Source: Skermanella aerolata KACC 11604
Lineage (GTDB): Bacteria > Pseudomonadota > Alphaproteobacteria > Azospirillales > Azospirillaceae
Assembly (NCBI RefSeq): GCF_000936425.1
Contig: NZ_AVFK01000014.1
Location: 1-64,000, forward strand
Length of the DNA: 64,000 nt
Reading direction: 5' to 3'
Shown here: piece by piece, positions 1 to 8,599 of the stretch
Layout: each line of letters opens with the position of its first letter
Position numbering within the stretch: position 1 is the stretch's first letter
The notes under the pieces: generated by a model
The model's input: the letters and a program-made list of their open reading frames with translations, nothing else
Told to the model about the DNA's origin: nothing
Database searches by the model: none
Program-made: the position numbers and the translations under genes

Positions 1-49
1 TGCCGATGTTGCAGTGCGGCTTGTTCCGCTCAAATTTAGCCTTCGCCAT
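1..49 (-). CDS. tuf: Elongation factor Tu, N-terminal fragment (runs off the window)
   Basis: The minus strand from 49 down reads MAKAKFERNKPHCNIG, the invariant start of EF-Tu, the GTPase that delivers aminoacyl-tRNA to the ribosome. Only 16 codons lie in the window. It follows tRNA-Tyr and tRNA-Gly on the same strand, the same arrangement as the E. coli tRNA-tufB operon (known), so co-transcription from the promoter at 409-436 is likely (inference). Confidence 0.93.
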   Translation of the reverse strand, partial: MAKAKFERNKPHCNIG

Positions 50-140
50 CGCTCTTTCTGTCCCCGCGGCTTTAGCCGACATCCATCCGAAGATCTAAAC
101 ACACATATTACCGGAGCCGGCACCCGTCGACCTTCAGGAA

Positions 141-214
141 TGGAGCGGGTGAAGGGAATCGAACCCTCGTCACCAGTTTGGAAGACTGGAGCTCTACCAT
201 TGAGCTACACCCGC
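141..214 (-). tRNA. tRNA-Gly (anticodon UCC)
   Basis: The minus strand folds as a complete cloverleaf: acceptor GCGGGTG pairs with CACCCGC, the discriminator is T, the 3' CCA is encoded (141-143), and the anticodon loop CTTCCAA gives anticodon TCC. It lies between tRNA-Tyr and tuf. Confidence 0.96.
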
Positions 215-289
215 CCGAGCCATTTCCTTACGGCGCCATCGACACCGGTCTGCCGACCGGACCGGCGGATCCGGTCCTGATAGCAGAGA

Positions 290-375
290 TGGTGGAAGGG
301 GCTGGATTCGAACCAGCGTACGCTATCGCGGGCAGATTTACAGTCTGCTGCCTTTAACCACTCGGCCACCCTTCC
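290..375 (-). tRNA. tRNA-Tyr (anticodon GUA)
   Basis: Minus-strand class II tRNA of 86 nt with a long variable arm. Acceptor GGAAGGG pairs with CCCTTCC, discriminator A, CCA encoded at 290-292, anticodon loop CTGTAAA gives GTA. It is the first gene of the tRNA-tuf unit. Confidence 0.96.
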
Positions 376-408
376 AAACCGCCCCGGTCGCCCGGAACGG
401 AGATGCGC

Positions 409-436
409 ACTATGGGAATTTCAGCCGCGTTGTCAA
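409..436 (-). promoter_or_regulatory. Probable sigma70 promoter of the tRNA-Tyr/tRNA-Gly/tuf unit
   Basis: On the minus strand there is a consensus -35 TTGACA (436-431) and a -10-like CATAGT (414-409) with a 16-bp spacer. Predicted transcription starts near 402, about 27 nt before the tRNA-Tyr 5' end. The position and strong -35 fit a stable-RNA promoter. Confidence 0.6.
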
Positions 437-500
437 CGTCTAAAGATATCCGATATGAGCGCTGGCATCGCAAATCGTCATACGCCACTGTCCCAACATC

Positions 501-1334
501 ATGACCCGACACAAGCCCCCGCGCCAGCCGCCCCGCCCGTCCGCCCAGTCCGGGCAACCCGCGCGCCATCACAAGCCCGCACCTGCGCAATCCGCCCGTC
601 CGGGCCTGCTGTTCGGGCTTCATCCCGTAGCGGCCGCCTGGATCAATCCGGAGCGCCGCGTGCATCGCCTGCTGGCGACCGAGGCGGCTCTTGCCGGCCT
701 CACGGCCGCCCTGGAACAGGCCAAGGCCGCGAAGCTCGACCGTCCCGCGCCGACCCTGGTCGAGCGCACCGACCTCGACCGGCTGCTGCCGGCCGGCGCC
801 GTCCACCAGGGATTGGTGCTCGACGCCGCCCCGCTCCCGGAGGTCGATTTGGGCGATATCATCCGGGAGGGCTCGCTGAAGGACGGTGACCTCGTCGTGC
901 TGCTGGATCAAGTGACGGACCCGCACAATGTCGGCGCCATCCTCCGCTCCGCTTCCGCCTTCGGGGCCAGCGCCGTGGTGCTGCCAGACCGGAACGCTCC
1001 GGAGATGACGGGGACGCTGGCCAAGAGCGCGTCCGGCGCCGCCGAGGTCGTTCCCCTGGTCCGCGTCGTCAATCTCTCGCGTTCCCTGACGGAGTTGCGG
1101 GAAGCCGGCTACCTGTGCGTCGGGCTCGACGAGTCGGGTGGCAAGACGCTGGCCCAGCTGCCATTCCCGAACCGTGTCGCCCTTGTCCTGGGCGCGGAGG
1201 GCAGCGGGCTGCGCCGGCTGACCATGGAGCGGTGCGACGAAATCGCCCGCCTGCCGACCAGTGGACCGATCGGCAGCCTCAATGTCTCCAACGCGGCAGC
1301 CGTTGCGCTCTACGAGCTTGCCCGGCTGCGCTGA
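501..1334 (+). CDS. rlmB: 23S rRNA (guanosine-2'-O-)-methyltransferase RlmB-like, TrmH/SpoU family
   Basis: 277 aa. Residues 1-34 are a basic, proline-rich tail; 35-125 form the RNA-binding substrate domain (starts LLFGLHPVAAAW); from about 130 is the SPOUT methyltransferase domain. The three TrmH-family motifs are visible: DPHNVGAILRSA (about 140-151), LGAEGSG (about 230) and SLNVSNAAAVALYE (about 259-272), which build the knotted SAM site. The family 2'-O-methylates a guanosine in 23S rRNA. The stop lies 3 bp from the convergent cpdB stop. No clear Shine-Dalgarno precedes the ATG, so the start is the weak point. Confidence 0.9.
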   Translation: MTRHKPPRQPPRPSAQSGQPARHHKPAPAQSARPGLLFGLHPVAAAWINPERRVHRLLATEAALAGLTAALEQAKAAKLDRPAPTLVERTDLDRLLPAGAVHQGLVLDAAPLPEVDLGDIIREGSLKDGDLVVLLDQVTDPHNVGAILRSASAFGASAVVLPDRNAPEMTGTLAKSASGAAEVVPLVRVVNLSRSLTELREAGYLCVGLDESGGKTLAQLPFPNRVALVLGAEGSGLRRLTMERCDEIARLPTSGPIGSLNVSNAAAVALYELARLR

Positions 1335-1337
1335 CGC

Positions 1338-3278
1338 TCATTTCGTCAGGTCGATCCTGTATTTGCCGAAGCCGTTGCCGCCGTCCCCCAGATAGGCGAT
1401 CCGGCTGACGGGCGGGATGGCGTCACGGGCCTTCGGCGATGACAGGAAGGTGACCTCGGCCGCCCCTCCGATCGGGCTGAGCGACCAGTTCCCATCGGAC
1501 GCCGGATCGATGGTCTTCTGGTCGAAGATATAGTTGACCAGCGCCGTCCGGTTCTCGTCCGGCGCCTCGACGACGATGTTGGTGCCGTCCAGTCCGGGGA
1601 ACTTGCCGCCCCCGCCGGCGCGGTAGTTGTTGGTCACCACCACGAACTTCCGCCCATCGTCGATCGGCTTGCCGCCATGGGACAGGTCCCGGATACGGTG
1701 CGCCTCCGGGGCCGCCAGCTTGCCGTCGCCGTCGTAGCGCGCGGGCTGCGACACGTCGATGCGGTAGCTCACGCCGTCGATGACGTCGAAATTATAGCTG
1801 GGAAACGACGGGTTCAGCAGCGCCTGTTCGCCCGATGCGTTCGGGTCGATCCGGTTGAACGCGCCGGCCGACGCTTCCAGCCATTCCCGGATCTGGGCGC
1901 CGGTCATGACCACGGCCCGCACCGTATTCGGATACAGGTAGAGATCCGCAGTGTTACGAATCGCGATCTTTCCCGCCGGAATGTCCGTGTAGTAGTCCGG
2001 CCCGCCGCGTCCGCCGGCCTTGAACGGGGCGCCGGCCGACAGGACCGGCATACTTTCGTATTCGGTGCCCTGAAGCAGGCGCTTGACGTACCAAGCCTGG
2101 GCATTGGTCACGATCTGGATCGAGGGATCGTCCTGGACCAGGGCGAAATAGCTGTTGATCGGCGCCGTGGTTTCGCCGACCGGCTGGCGTACATAGGCAA
2201 GCGTCGCCTCGTGGTCGGCGCTCAACGCCTCCACGATGGCCGGATCGGAGTCGGCCAGCGCTACGCGCTGCTTGTCCCTGGTCTCGTAGATCGGCCTGAC
2301 CGCGACCGCACTATCGGCGACCGACCATTTGCCGTCGCCGTTCGTCAGGGTCAGGTCGATCACGCCGAGATGACTGCCCCAGAACCCAGGCATGACGACG
2401 GGCACCCCGTGGATCGTCCCTTTCGCCGAATCAGCTTCGGGCAGTCCGACGAAATCGGGGCCGGGAAAGACCTTGTGCTGATGGCCGGTCACGACGGCGT
2501 CGATCCCCGGCACCTCCGTCAGGTACCACGCGGCGTTCTCCTCCATCCCGTGGCGAGGATCGGCGGACAGGCCGCTGTGGCACAGCGCCACGACGATGTC
2601 GGCACCTTGGGAGCGCAGTTCGGGTACGTATTTCCGGGCGGCATCGACGATATCGGACGTCGTGACCTTGTCCGCCAATGCCGATTTGTCCCAGGTGGTG
2701 ATCTGCGGCGTGACGAAACCGATGACTCCGATCTTCAGGGAATGAACCTGCCCCTGCTCGTCGGTTACCTGCCGGGTCAGGATCTCGTAAGGCTTGAGGT
2801 ACGTCCTGTCCGAACCGGCAATTTCCACATTGGCCGCGACGACCGGAAAAGTCAGGCCTGAATGGGCGGAAGCCAGGAAATCCAGGCCATAGTTGAACTC
2901 GTGGTTTCCGACTGTGGTGGCGTCGTATTTCAGCAGGTTCATCGCCTTGTAGACGGGATGGACGTCGCCCTTCTTCAGCCCCCGCTCCCGCGCCACGAAA
3001 TCACCCAGCGGGTTTCCCTGGATCGTGTCGCCGTTATCCAGCAGCAGGCTGTTCTTCGATTCGGCCCTCGCCTTGGCGATCAGGCCGGCGGTCCGCGCCA
3101 GCCCCACAGTGACGTCTTCCTTGTCGGAGTAGTAGTTGTAGGGCAGCACGTTGACATGCAGGTCGGTCGTGCCGAGCAGCCGGAGGTGGACCGTGGAGTC
3201 GGCCGAAGCCGTCCCTGCCCCGCCCAGAGCCGTTGCGGCGCCGAGAGCGAGCGCGAAAATGAAACTCCTGCGGTCCAT
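1338..3278 (-). CDS. cpdB: 2',3'-cyclic-nucleotide 2'-phosphodiesterase / 3'-nucleotidase
   Basis: 646 aa, typical for CpdB. The N-terminus MDRRSFIFALALGAATALGG is a cleavable, twin-arginine-like export signal ending near TASA. Calcineurin-like metal-binding motifs follow in order: GTTDLH, LLDNGDTIQG, TVGNHEFNYG and VTGHQHKVFPG; a 5'-nucleotidase C-terminal substrate domain fills the second half. The family is periplasmic, hydrolysing 2',3'-cyclic nucleotides and 3'-nucleotides to scavenge phosphate and nucleosides. It is monocistronic here, convergent with rlmB. Confidence 0.93.
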   Translation of the reverse strand: MDRRSFIFALALGAATALGGAGTASADSTVHLRLLGTTDLHVNVLPYNYYSDKEDVTVGLARTAGLIAKARAESKNSLLLDNGDTIQGNPLGDFVARERGLKKGDVHPVYKAMNLLKYDATTVGNHEFNYGLDFLASAHSGLTFPVVAANVEIAGSDRTYLKPYEILTRQVTDEQGQVHSLKIGVIGFVTPQITTWDKSALADKVTTSDIVDAARKYVPELRSQGADIVVALCHSGLSADPRHGMEENAAWYLTEVPGIDAVVTGHQHKVFPGPDFVGLPEADSAKGTIHGVPVVMPGFWGSHLGVIDLTLTNGDGKWSVADSAVAVRPIYETRDKQRVALADSDPAIVEALSADHEATLAYVRQPVGETTAPINSYFALVQDDPSIQIVTNAQAWYVKRLLQGTEYESMPVLSAGAPFKAGGRGGPDYYTDIPAGKIAIRNTADLYLYPNTVRAVVMTGAQIREWLEASAGAFNRIDPNASGEQALLNPSFPSYNFDVIDGVSYRIDVSQPARYDGDGKLAAPEAHRIRDLSHGGKPIDDGRKFVVVTNNYRAGGGGKFPGLDGTNIVVEAPDENRTALVNYIFDQKTIDPASDGNWSLSPIGGAAEVTFLSSPKARDAIPPVSRIAYLGDGGNGFGKYRIDLTK

Positions 3279-3458
3279 GAAACCCTCTCCTGACTCCGGT
3301 CTGAAATACGCCGGCTGAAGAAGCAGGGGTAACCGCAGGAACCCGGCCAGGTCAACCGAATGCCCAAGGCTGACGCAAGCGACCTCCGCAGCAAAATTAT
3401 CACCCCGGACTTGTCCAACGCCGTTCGTGGCGCTAGTGTCACCGCCGTTCGACGGTGG

Positions 3459-3533
3459 GCCGGCTTAGCACAGTGGTAGTGCAGCGGTTTTGTAAACCGA
3501 AGGTCGGGGGTTCAAATCCCTCAGCCGGCACCA
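3459..3533 (+). tRNA. tRNA-Thr (anticodon UGU)
   Basis: Complete cloverleaf: acceptor GCCGGCT pairs with AGCCGGC, D-arm GCAC/GTGC, anticodon loop TTTGTAA gives TGT, T-arm GGGGG-TTCAAAT-CCCTC, encoded CCA at 3531-3533. The first anticodon-stem pair is a G-A mismatch. Confidence 0.96.
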
Positions 3534-3733
3534 GTCTCGGACGACCCCCGCTATAGATCCATACATCCATCGGCACTTGTATTTGCTTCGAGCTGTGCGT
3601 GCTGGTCAAGCGGCAGCCCCGGAACCAACCCTCCTGCCCGCCGGTTCACCCTCCTGCCGGATGAAGCGATGCGCCTCGCGCGCCATCGCCGCATCCTGGG
3701 CGATCATCGCTTAGAAATGCAGGAAGTACAGAT

Positions 3734-4108
3734 ATGGCCGACCGTGAAATCTCTCGCGACATGGGCGCCGCCCATGACGCTCCCGTGACTCCCGATCCCG
3801 CGAGTTCGGCCACCGACGATCCGGTCGAGCGTGGACATCTGCGCGACCAGATCGACAGCGGCAAGTTCCGCGACAAGGTCGCCGCTCCCGATCCGGCGGC
3901 ATCGCCGCTCGGCACCGACGACGAAGCCGCCGGATCGCCCACTCCCGCCTCGACCGTGAAGTACGAAAGTCCTGCGGCGCCCGCCCGCGCTCCAGAAGGT
4001 TCCCACTCGGAGAATACCCCGCCGAGCCGCCAGGGTCCCATGATCGCCGTCGGGATCGTGGCCGTCTGCCTGGTACTGGGCTTAGTGCTTCTATTTTCAG
4101 CCGGCTGA
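3734..4108 (+). CDS. Small acidic protein with a single C-terminal membrane helix, function unknown
   Basis: 124 aa. Residues 1-100 are hydrophilic, rich in Asp, Pro and Ala and probably disordered (with HLRDQIDSGKFRDKV around 35-49); residues 102-122 form one hydrophobic helix followed by only two residues, so it looks tail-anchored with the bulk in the cytoplasm. I do not recognise a family. It precedes the glycan operon by 165 bp on the same strand. A GGAAC-N18-GTT sequence (3621-3646) lies upstream, one base longer than the EcfG consensus. Confidence 0.6.
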   Translation: MADREISRDMGAAHDAPVTPDPASSATDDPVERGHLRDQIDSGKFRDKVAAPDPAASPLGTDDEAAGSPTPASTVKYESPAAPARAPEGSHSENTPPSRQGPMIAVGIVAVCLVLGLVLLFSAG

Positions 4109-4123
4109 GACCGACACGCTATC

Positions 4124-4153
4124 ACCCAAGATCTAAATCCTAGAACCTTGGGT
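4124..4153 (+). repeat. Inverted repeat between the small membrane protein and the glycan operon
   Basis: ACCCAAG (4124-4130) and CTTGGGT (4147-4153) form perfect 7-bp arms around 16 bp. It could end the upstream transcript or be an operator; there is no U-run. Confidence 0.35.
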
Positions 4154-4210
4154 CATATACCGACCTCGTCATATGCATTTTTCAGCAAGTCATACCCCTT
4201 CAAGACGATT

Positions 4211-4235
4211 GGAACCTGCAACGACGCGCCGCGTT
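4211..4235 (+). promoter_or_regulatory. EcfG-type general-stress promoter (GGAAC-N17-GTT)
   Basis: GGAAC at 4211-4215 and GTT at 4233-4235 with exactly 17 bp between, 38 bp before the ATG of the first glycan gene. GGAAC-N16/17-GTT is the consensus of the alphaproteobacterial general stress sigma factor EcfG (known). Spacing and position make it the likely promoter of the six-gene operon. Confidence 0.6.
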
Positions 4236-4273
4236 CACCACTGGCAAGAAAGATACCCAGGGAAAACAATCTT

Positions 4274-5392
4274 ATGTCGAAAACAATACTTATCACCGGC
4301 GGGGCTGGTTTCATTGGATCTCACTTAGCCGATGAACTCATTTCAGCCGGTCATAAAGTTCGTATTTTGGATAATTTATCTGAGCAGGTGCACGGCCCGG
4401 GTAAATCGCGACCCGAATACTTGAACCGCGCGGCGGAACTGCAAGTCGGCGACGTCCGCGACCCGGCAGCGGTGAAGTCCGCCCTTAAGGGCGTCGATGC
4501 CGTCTACCATTTCGCCGCGATGGTCGGCGTCGGCCAGAGCATGTATCAGGTCGACGACTATGTCGGCGTCAACGACCTCGGCACCGCCATCGTTCTCCAG
4601 GCCCTGATCGAGCGGCCCGTCGAACGTCTGGTGGTAGCCAGCAGCATGAGCATCTATGGCGAGGGCCTTTACCGCGATGCCCAGGGCCATATCGTCACGG
4701 CCGGGGAACGAAGCCTTTCCGACCTGAAGGAAGGTAGATGGGAGCCGGTCGGCCCCGACGGCGGCAGGCTGGAGCCGCAGCCGACACCCGAATCGAAGTC
4801 CCCGACCCTGTCGTCCGTTTATGCGCTCAACAAATACGTCCAGGAGCGCATGTGCCTGATGATCGGACAAGCCTACAATATTCCGACGGTCGCGATGCGT
4901 TTCTTCAACGTCTACGGCACCCGTCAGGCGCTCTCCAACCCCTATACCGGCGTGCTGGCCATCTTCGCCTCCCGCCTGCTTAACGACAATTCCCCGATGA
5001 TCTTCGAAGACGGCCTGCAACGTCGCGACTTCGTCCATGTCGCCGACGTGGCGCGCGCCTGCCACCTGGCGCTCCATGCGGAAAAGGCGGCCGGTGAAGT
5101 CTTCAACATCGGCAGCGGCGAGAGCATCAGCGTGGCCGAAGTGGCCGAACAGCTGGCATCCGCCCTGGGCAAGTCGCGGATCGCCCCTACCCTGACGCGC
5201 AAGTTCCGCGTCGGCGATATTCGGCACTGCTTCGCCGATATCGGCAAGGCCCAGCGCATCCTGGGATACCGTCCGGAAGTCACCCTTGCCGACGGCATGA
5301 CCGAACTGACCGACTGGCTGGATGGGCAGATCGCCGTCGACCGGGTCGATCAGGCGAGCAGGGAACTGGCGCAGCGGGGACTGGCGGTATGA
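4274..5392 (+). CDS. NAD-dependent sugar epimerase/dehydratase (extended SDR)
   Basis: 372 aa from the ATG at 4274. The frame is open upstream, but the NAD fold begins right after this ATG. The nucleotide-binding glycine motif TGGAGFIG is at residues 8-15 and the catalytic pair is Y183-x3-K187 (YALNK), with SSMSIYG before it. This is the UDP-glucose 4-epimerase/dTDP-glucose dehydratase fold, acting on a nucleotide sugar in the cytoplasm; the exact substrate cannot be read. The stop overlaps the next start as ATGA, so the genes are translationally coupled. First gene of the glycan operon, behind the GGAAC-N17-GTT promoter. Confidence 0.85.
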   Translation: MSKTILITGGAGFIGSHLADELISAGHKVRILDNLSEQVHGPGKSRPEYLNRAAELQVGDVRDPAAVKSALKGVDAVYHFAAMVGVGQSMYQVDDYVGVNDLGTAIVLQALIERPVERLVVASSMSIYGEGLYRDAQGHIVTAGERSLSDLKEGRWEPVGPDGGRLEPQPTPESKSPTLSSVYALNKYVQERMCLMIGQAYNIPTVAMRFFNVYGTRQALSNPYTGVLAIFASRLLNDNSPMIFEDGLQRRDFVHVADVARACHLALHAEKAAGEVFNIGSGESISVAEVAEQLASALGKSRIAPTLTRKFRVGDIRHCFADIGKAQRILGYRPEVTLADGMTELTDWLDGQIAVDRVDQASRELAQRGLAV

Positions 5393-7314
5393 CGGGTGCG
5401 GCGGATCATCCCATCGAACTGCCCGGCCTGACCGTCTCCTTCCACCCCGACGAAGGCGAGCGGACGGAGCAGGCCGTCGAAGCGCTCAAGCGGCTTGGTT
5501 TCCGGCGTCTACGGGTTCCCCTGGCGCCCGATGCCGCCGGCATCGAAGCTGACGAAGCCGAATGGGTAGGCACCCTGCTGTCCCGGCTTGCCGTCGGCTT
5601 CGAAGTGTTGCCCTGCCTGTCCGCGGATGCACCGGAAGCTCTGGTCGACGCCGTTTCACGGCAGTCGGGCCTTCTCGGCGAGATCGAAATCGCGGCGGCG
5701 CCCGGCAAGGCCGCCCAGGCGCTTCAACTCGCCGCCCACTTCAAGGGTCTCGGCTTCCTGACGGTCGTGAGTGGCATCGACCTGACGGCGCTCGACCTTG
5801 TAGCTCCCGGCAAGGGACTGGATGCCGTCGATGTCCTAGGCATCGAGTCGCATCAGGGCACCGGCGCCACGCAGAAGCCGGGCTGGAGCGACGCGATCGC
5901 CGCCTATGCCCAGGCTCTGGAAGTCCATGGAGCGCGGATCCGCCTCTGGATCACCGAATCGAGCTTCTCGACATGGCGCCATGACGAAAGGGGCCAGATC
6001 CGGGCGTTCCTCGGTGCTGCCGATGCGCCGGCCGAGCGGGTCTACTGGTCGTCGCTCCAGGATCTCGACCCCTCCGAACAGGGAGCCCACGGCTTCCACG
6101 CGGACGAGCGCGACTATTTCCACGGCATTCTGAGGGCCGACGGCTCGCCGAAGCTGCTCGGCCGCCTGCTGGAGAAGGGCGGCATCGCGGCGGTCCGGTC
6201 GCTTTACCGGCTCGGCCGCCCCATCCCGGTCACGCCGGCCCGTACGGACAAGCCGGTGGTCGTCACCGGCGGCGCCGGGTTCATCGGCACCAATCTGGCC
6301 GACCGTCTGGTACGCGAGGGCAACCGGGTCATCGTCTACGACAACCTGTCGCGTCCCGGAGTCGAGCAGAACATCGAGTGGCTCAAGGCCACCCACGGCA
6401 ACGCCGTGACGTTCGAACTGGCGGACATCCGCGATCCTTATGTCCTGCGCGACGCGGTGTCCCACGCCGGCCGGATGTTCCATTTCGCGGCCCAGGTGGC
6501 CGTCACGACCAGTCTGGTGGACCCTGTCGCCGATTTCGAGATCAACGCGCGCGGCACCGTGAACCTGCTGGAAGCGATCCGTGCCCACCCAGAGCCGCCG
6601 CCGCTGGTCTTCACCTCGACCAACAAGGTCTACGGCAAGCTGGCCGACGTGGCGCTGGAACTGGACGGCAAGCGCTATGCGCCGACCGATGCCGCGATCG
6701 ATGCCCGCGGCATCGACGAGTCCCGTCCGCTCGACTTCTACAGCCCTTACGGCGCGTCGAAGGGCAGTGCCGATCAGTATGTGCTCGACTATTGCCGGAC
6801 CTACGACCTGCCGACGGCGGTGTTCCGGATGAGCTGCATCTACGGTCCACACCAGTTCGGCACCGAAGACCAGGGCTGGGTCGCGCATTTCCTGATCCGT
6901 GCGCTTCAGGACGAGGCGATCACCCTCTACGGTGACGGCTATCAGGTCCGCGACATCCTGTTCGTCGAGGATCTCGTCGACGCCTTCATGCTGGCCCAGG
7001 CCAACATGCCCGCGATCCGGGGGCAGGCCTTCAACATCGGCGGCGGTCCCGCCAACGCCACCAGCCTGGTGGAACTGCTCGACCGCATCGGCGAGGCCGC
7101 CGGATGCCGGCCCGAGATCGCTTACGGTCCCTGGCGGCCGGGCGATCAGCTCTACTACGTTTCCGACACGTCCAAGTTCGGCGAAGCGACCGGCTGGAAG
7201 CCGCGGACCGGCATCGCCAAGGGCATAGGGCTGCTGGCCGACTGGCTGGCCGAGAACCGCGTCGTCGCTCCCTCCTCTCTTTCCAAGTACAAAGACCGAA
7301 GAGCGGCATCGTGA
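5389..7314 (+). CDS. Fusion: TIM-barrel/glycosidase-like domain plus CDP-paratose 2-epimerase-like SDR
   Basis: 641 aa. Residues 1 to about 285 do not belong to the SDR fold; alternating strands and helices and WITESSFSTW (a conserved-looking Glu at 190) resemble a glycoside-hydrolase-type TIM barrel. Residues 288-641 are a complete extended SDR: TGGAGFIG at 293-300, TSTNKVYG at 409-416 and catalytic Y454-x3-K458. The TNKVYG signature recalls CDP-paratose/tyvelose 2-epimerases. ATGA overlap with the preceding epimerase. The enzyme probably makes or modifies a nucleotide sugar used by the downstream transferases; the N-terminal role is unknown. Confidence 0.75.
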   Translation: MTGAADHPIELPGLTVSFHPDEGERTEQAVEALKRLGFRRLRVPLAPDAAGIEADEAEWVGTLLSRLAVGFEVLPCLSADAPEALVDAVSRQSGLLGEIEIAAAPGKAAQALQLAAHFKGLGFLTVVSGIDLTALDLVAPGKGLDAVDVLGIESHQGTGATQKPGWSDAIAAYAQALEVHGARIRLWITESSFSTWRHDERGQIRAFLGAADAPAERVYWSSLQDLDPSEQGAHGFHADERDYFHGILRADGSPKLLGRLLEKGGIAAVRSLYRLGRPIPVTPARTDKPVVVTGGAGFIGTNLADRLVREGNRVIVYDNLSRPGVEQNIEWLKATHGNAVTFELADIRDPYVLRDAVSHAGRMFHFAAQVAVTTSLVDPVADFEINARGTVNLLEAIRAHPEPPPLVFTSTNKVYGKLADVALELDGKRYAPTDAAIDARGIDESRPLDFYSPYGASKGSADQYVLDYCRTYDLPTAVFRMSCIYGPHQFGTEDQGWVAHFLIRALQDEAITLYGDGYQVRDILFVEDLVDAFMLAQANMPAIRGQAFNIGGGPANATSLVELLDRIGEAAGCRPEIAYGPWRPGDQLYYVSDTSKFGEATGWKPRTGIAKGIGLLADWLAENRVVAPSSLSKYKDRRAAS

Positions 7315-7395
7315 ACGTCGATTTCAGCGACATCCAGGACCGGCGTCGCCTGCATCTGCACGAACTGGAACTGGCCGTGGCGGATTGTCACTGAG

Positions 7396-8577
7396 ATGAC
7401 CATCCGATTTCCGGAACCGCCCTTGGGGAGCGGCGCTCCGCGCCGGGTACTGATGACCGCCGACGCCGTCGGCGGCATCTGGGACTACGCGCTCGAACTG
7501 GCCGGAGGACTTTCCCGGCGCGGCGTACGGATCACCCTTGCGGTGATGGGGCGCGAACCGTCGCCGGCCCAGCGGTCGAAGGCCGTCGCTATTCCTGGTC
7601 TCGATCTCCACCACGGCGATTTCCGGCTGGAATGGATGGAGGAGCCGGAAGACGATCTCCGCCGGGCCGGCGACTGGCTGCTGGAGCTGGCGGAACGGAC
7701 CGCGCCCGACATGGTCCACCTGAACGGCTATACCCACGCGGCGCTGCCTTGGGGACTTCCGGTCCTGGTAGTCGCCCATTCCTGCGTGCTGTCATGGTGG
7801 CAGGCCGTCCACCAGACCGCCGCGCCTGTCGGCTGGCAGCCCTATGCCAGCCGTGTCGCGGCGGGGCTCGCGGCGGCCGATCAGGTGGTAGCCCCGACCC
7901 AGGCGATGCTGGATGCGCTGGAGGTTCACTATGGTCCCCGGCCCCGAAGCCAGGTGATCTGGAACGGCCGCGATGCCGGGACTTGGCACGGCCGGACCGG
8001 ATTGCATCAGCCGGGCAGCCGCCGCGGCATCGTCAGCGTCGGCCGCATCTGGGACGAAGCCAAGAACATCCGCGCCTTGGACGGCGTCGCTCCCTCGCTC
8101 GAGTGGCCGGTGGCGGTCGCCGGCTCGTGGGAACGTCCGGACGGCAGCGGCGAGCCGCCGGCCAATCTCCGGTGCCATGGGGTCGTGCCGCCCGATGCGC
8201 TGGCCCGGATCTACGGCGACGCCGCAATCTTCGCCCTGCCCGCCCGCTACGAGCCGTTCGGCCTGTCGGTTCTGGAAGCGGCCCTGTCGGGCTGTGCCCT
8301 GGTGCTCGGCGACTTGCCCAGCCTGCGCGAACTCTGGACCGGTGCCGCGGTGTTCGTTCCGCCCGACGATCACGAAGCCCTCACCCGCGAGCTCAAGCGC
8401 CTGATCGGCCAGCCGGCGCATCTGGGCACCCTTTCCCTGGCCGCGCGCCATCGCGCACGGAGCTACGGCACCGAACGCATGGTCGCGCGTTATCTCAACG
8501 TCTATGCCGACCTGCTGGACGTGCCGCAGACGGTCCCGCTTCACCGCGAAGTCGCCGCAGTCCCGCTGGGAAGCTGA
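7396..8577 (+). CDS. Glycosyltransferase family 4 (GT-B fold)
   Basis: 393 aa. N-terminal Rossmann half starts RRVLMTADAVGGIWDYALEL, a GT4-type acceptor domain with a glycine-rich loop. The C-terminal donor half carries the EX7E motif (E286 in YEPFGLSVLEAA, second Glu at 294) typical of retaining GT4 enzymes. It should transfer a sugar from a nucleotide donor to the glycan made by this operon, in the cytoplasm. It starts 81 bp after the epimerase fusion; a 27-codon GTG ORF (7311-7394) bridges the gap. Confidence 0.82.
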   Translation: MTIRFPEPPLGSGAPRRVLMTADAVGGIWDYALELAGGLSRRGVRITLAVMGREPSPAQRSKAVAIPGLDLHHGDFRLEWMEEPEDDLRRAGDWLLELAERTAPDMVHLNGYTHAALPWGLPVLVVAHSCVLSWWQAVHQTAAPVGWQPYASRVAAGLAAADQVVAPTQAMLDALEVHYGPRPRSQVIWNGRDAGTWHGRTGLHQPGSRRGIVSVGRIWDEAKNIRALDGVAPSLEWPVAVAGSWERPDGSGEPPANLRCHGVVPPDALARIYGDAAIFALPARYEPFGLSVLEAALSGCALVLGDLPSLRELWTGAAVFVPPDDHEALTRELKRLIGQPAHLGTLSLAARHRARSYGTERMVARYLNVYADLLDVPQTVPLHREVAAVPLGS

Positions 8578-8599
8578 TCTTCGAACCATGCGGGGACCC

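Noticed and set aside
3621-3646. GGAAC-N18-GTT before the 124-aa membrane protein
   Set aside because: Spacing is one base longer than the 16-17 bp of the EcfG consensus; mentioned but not called a promoter.
3628-3658. Direct repeat ACCCTCCTGCC (two copies, 20 bp apart)
   Set aside because: Short and GC-rich; no association with a gene or element.
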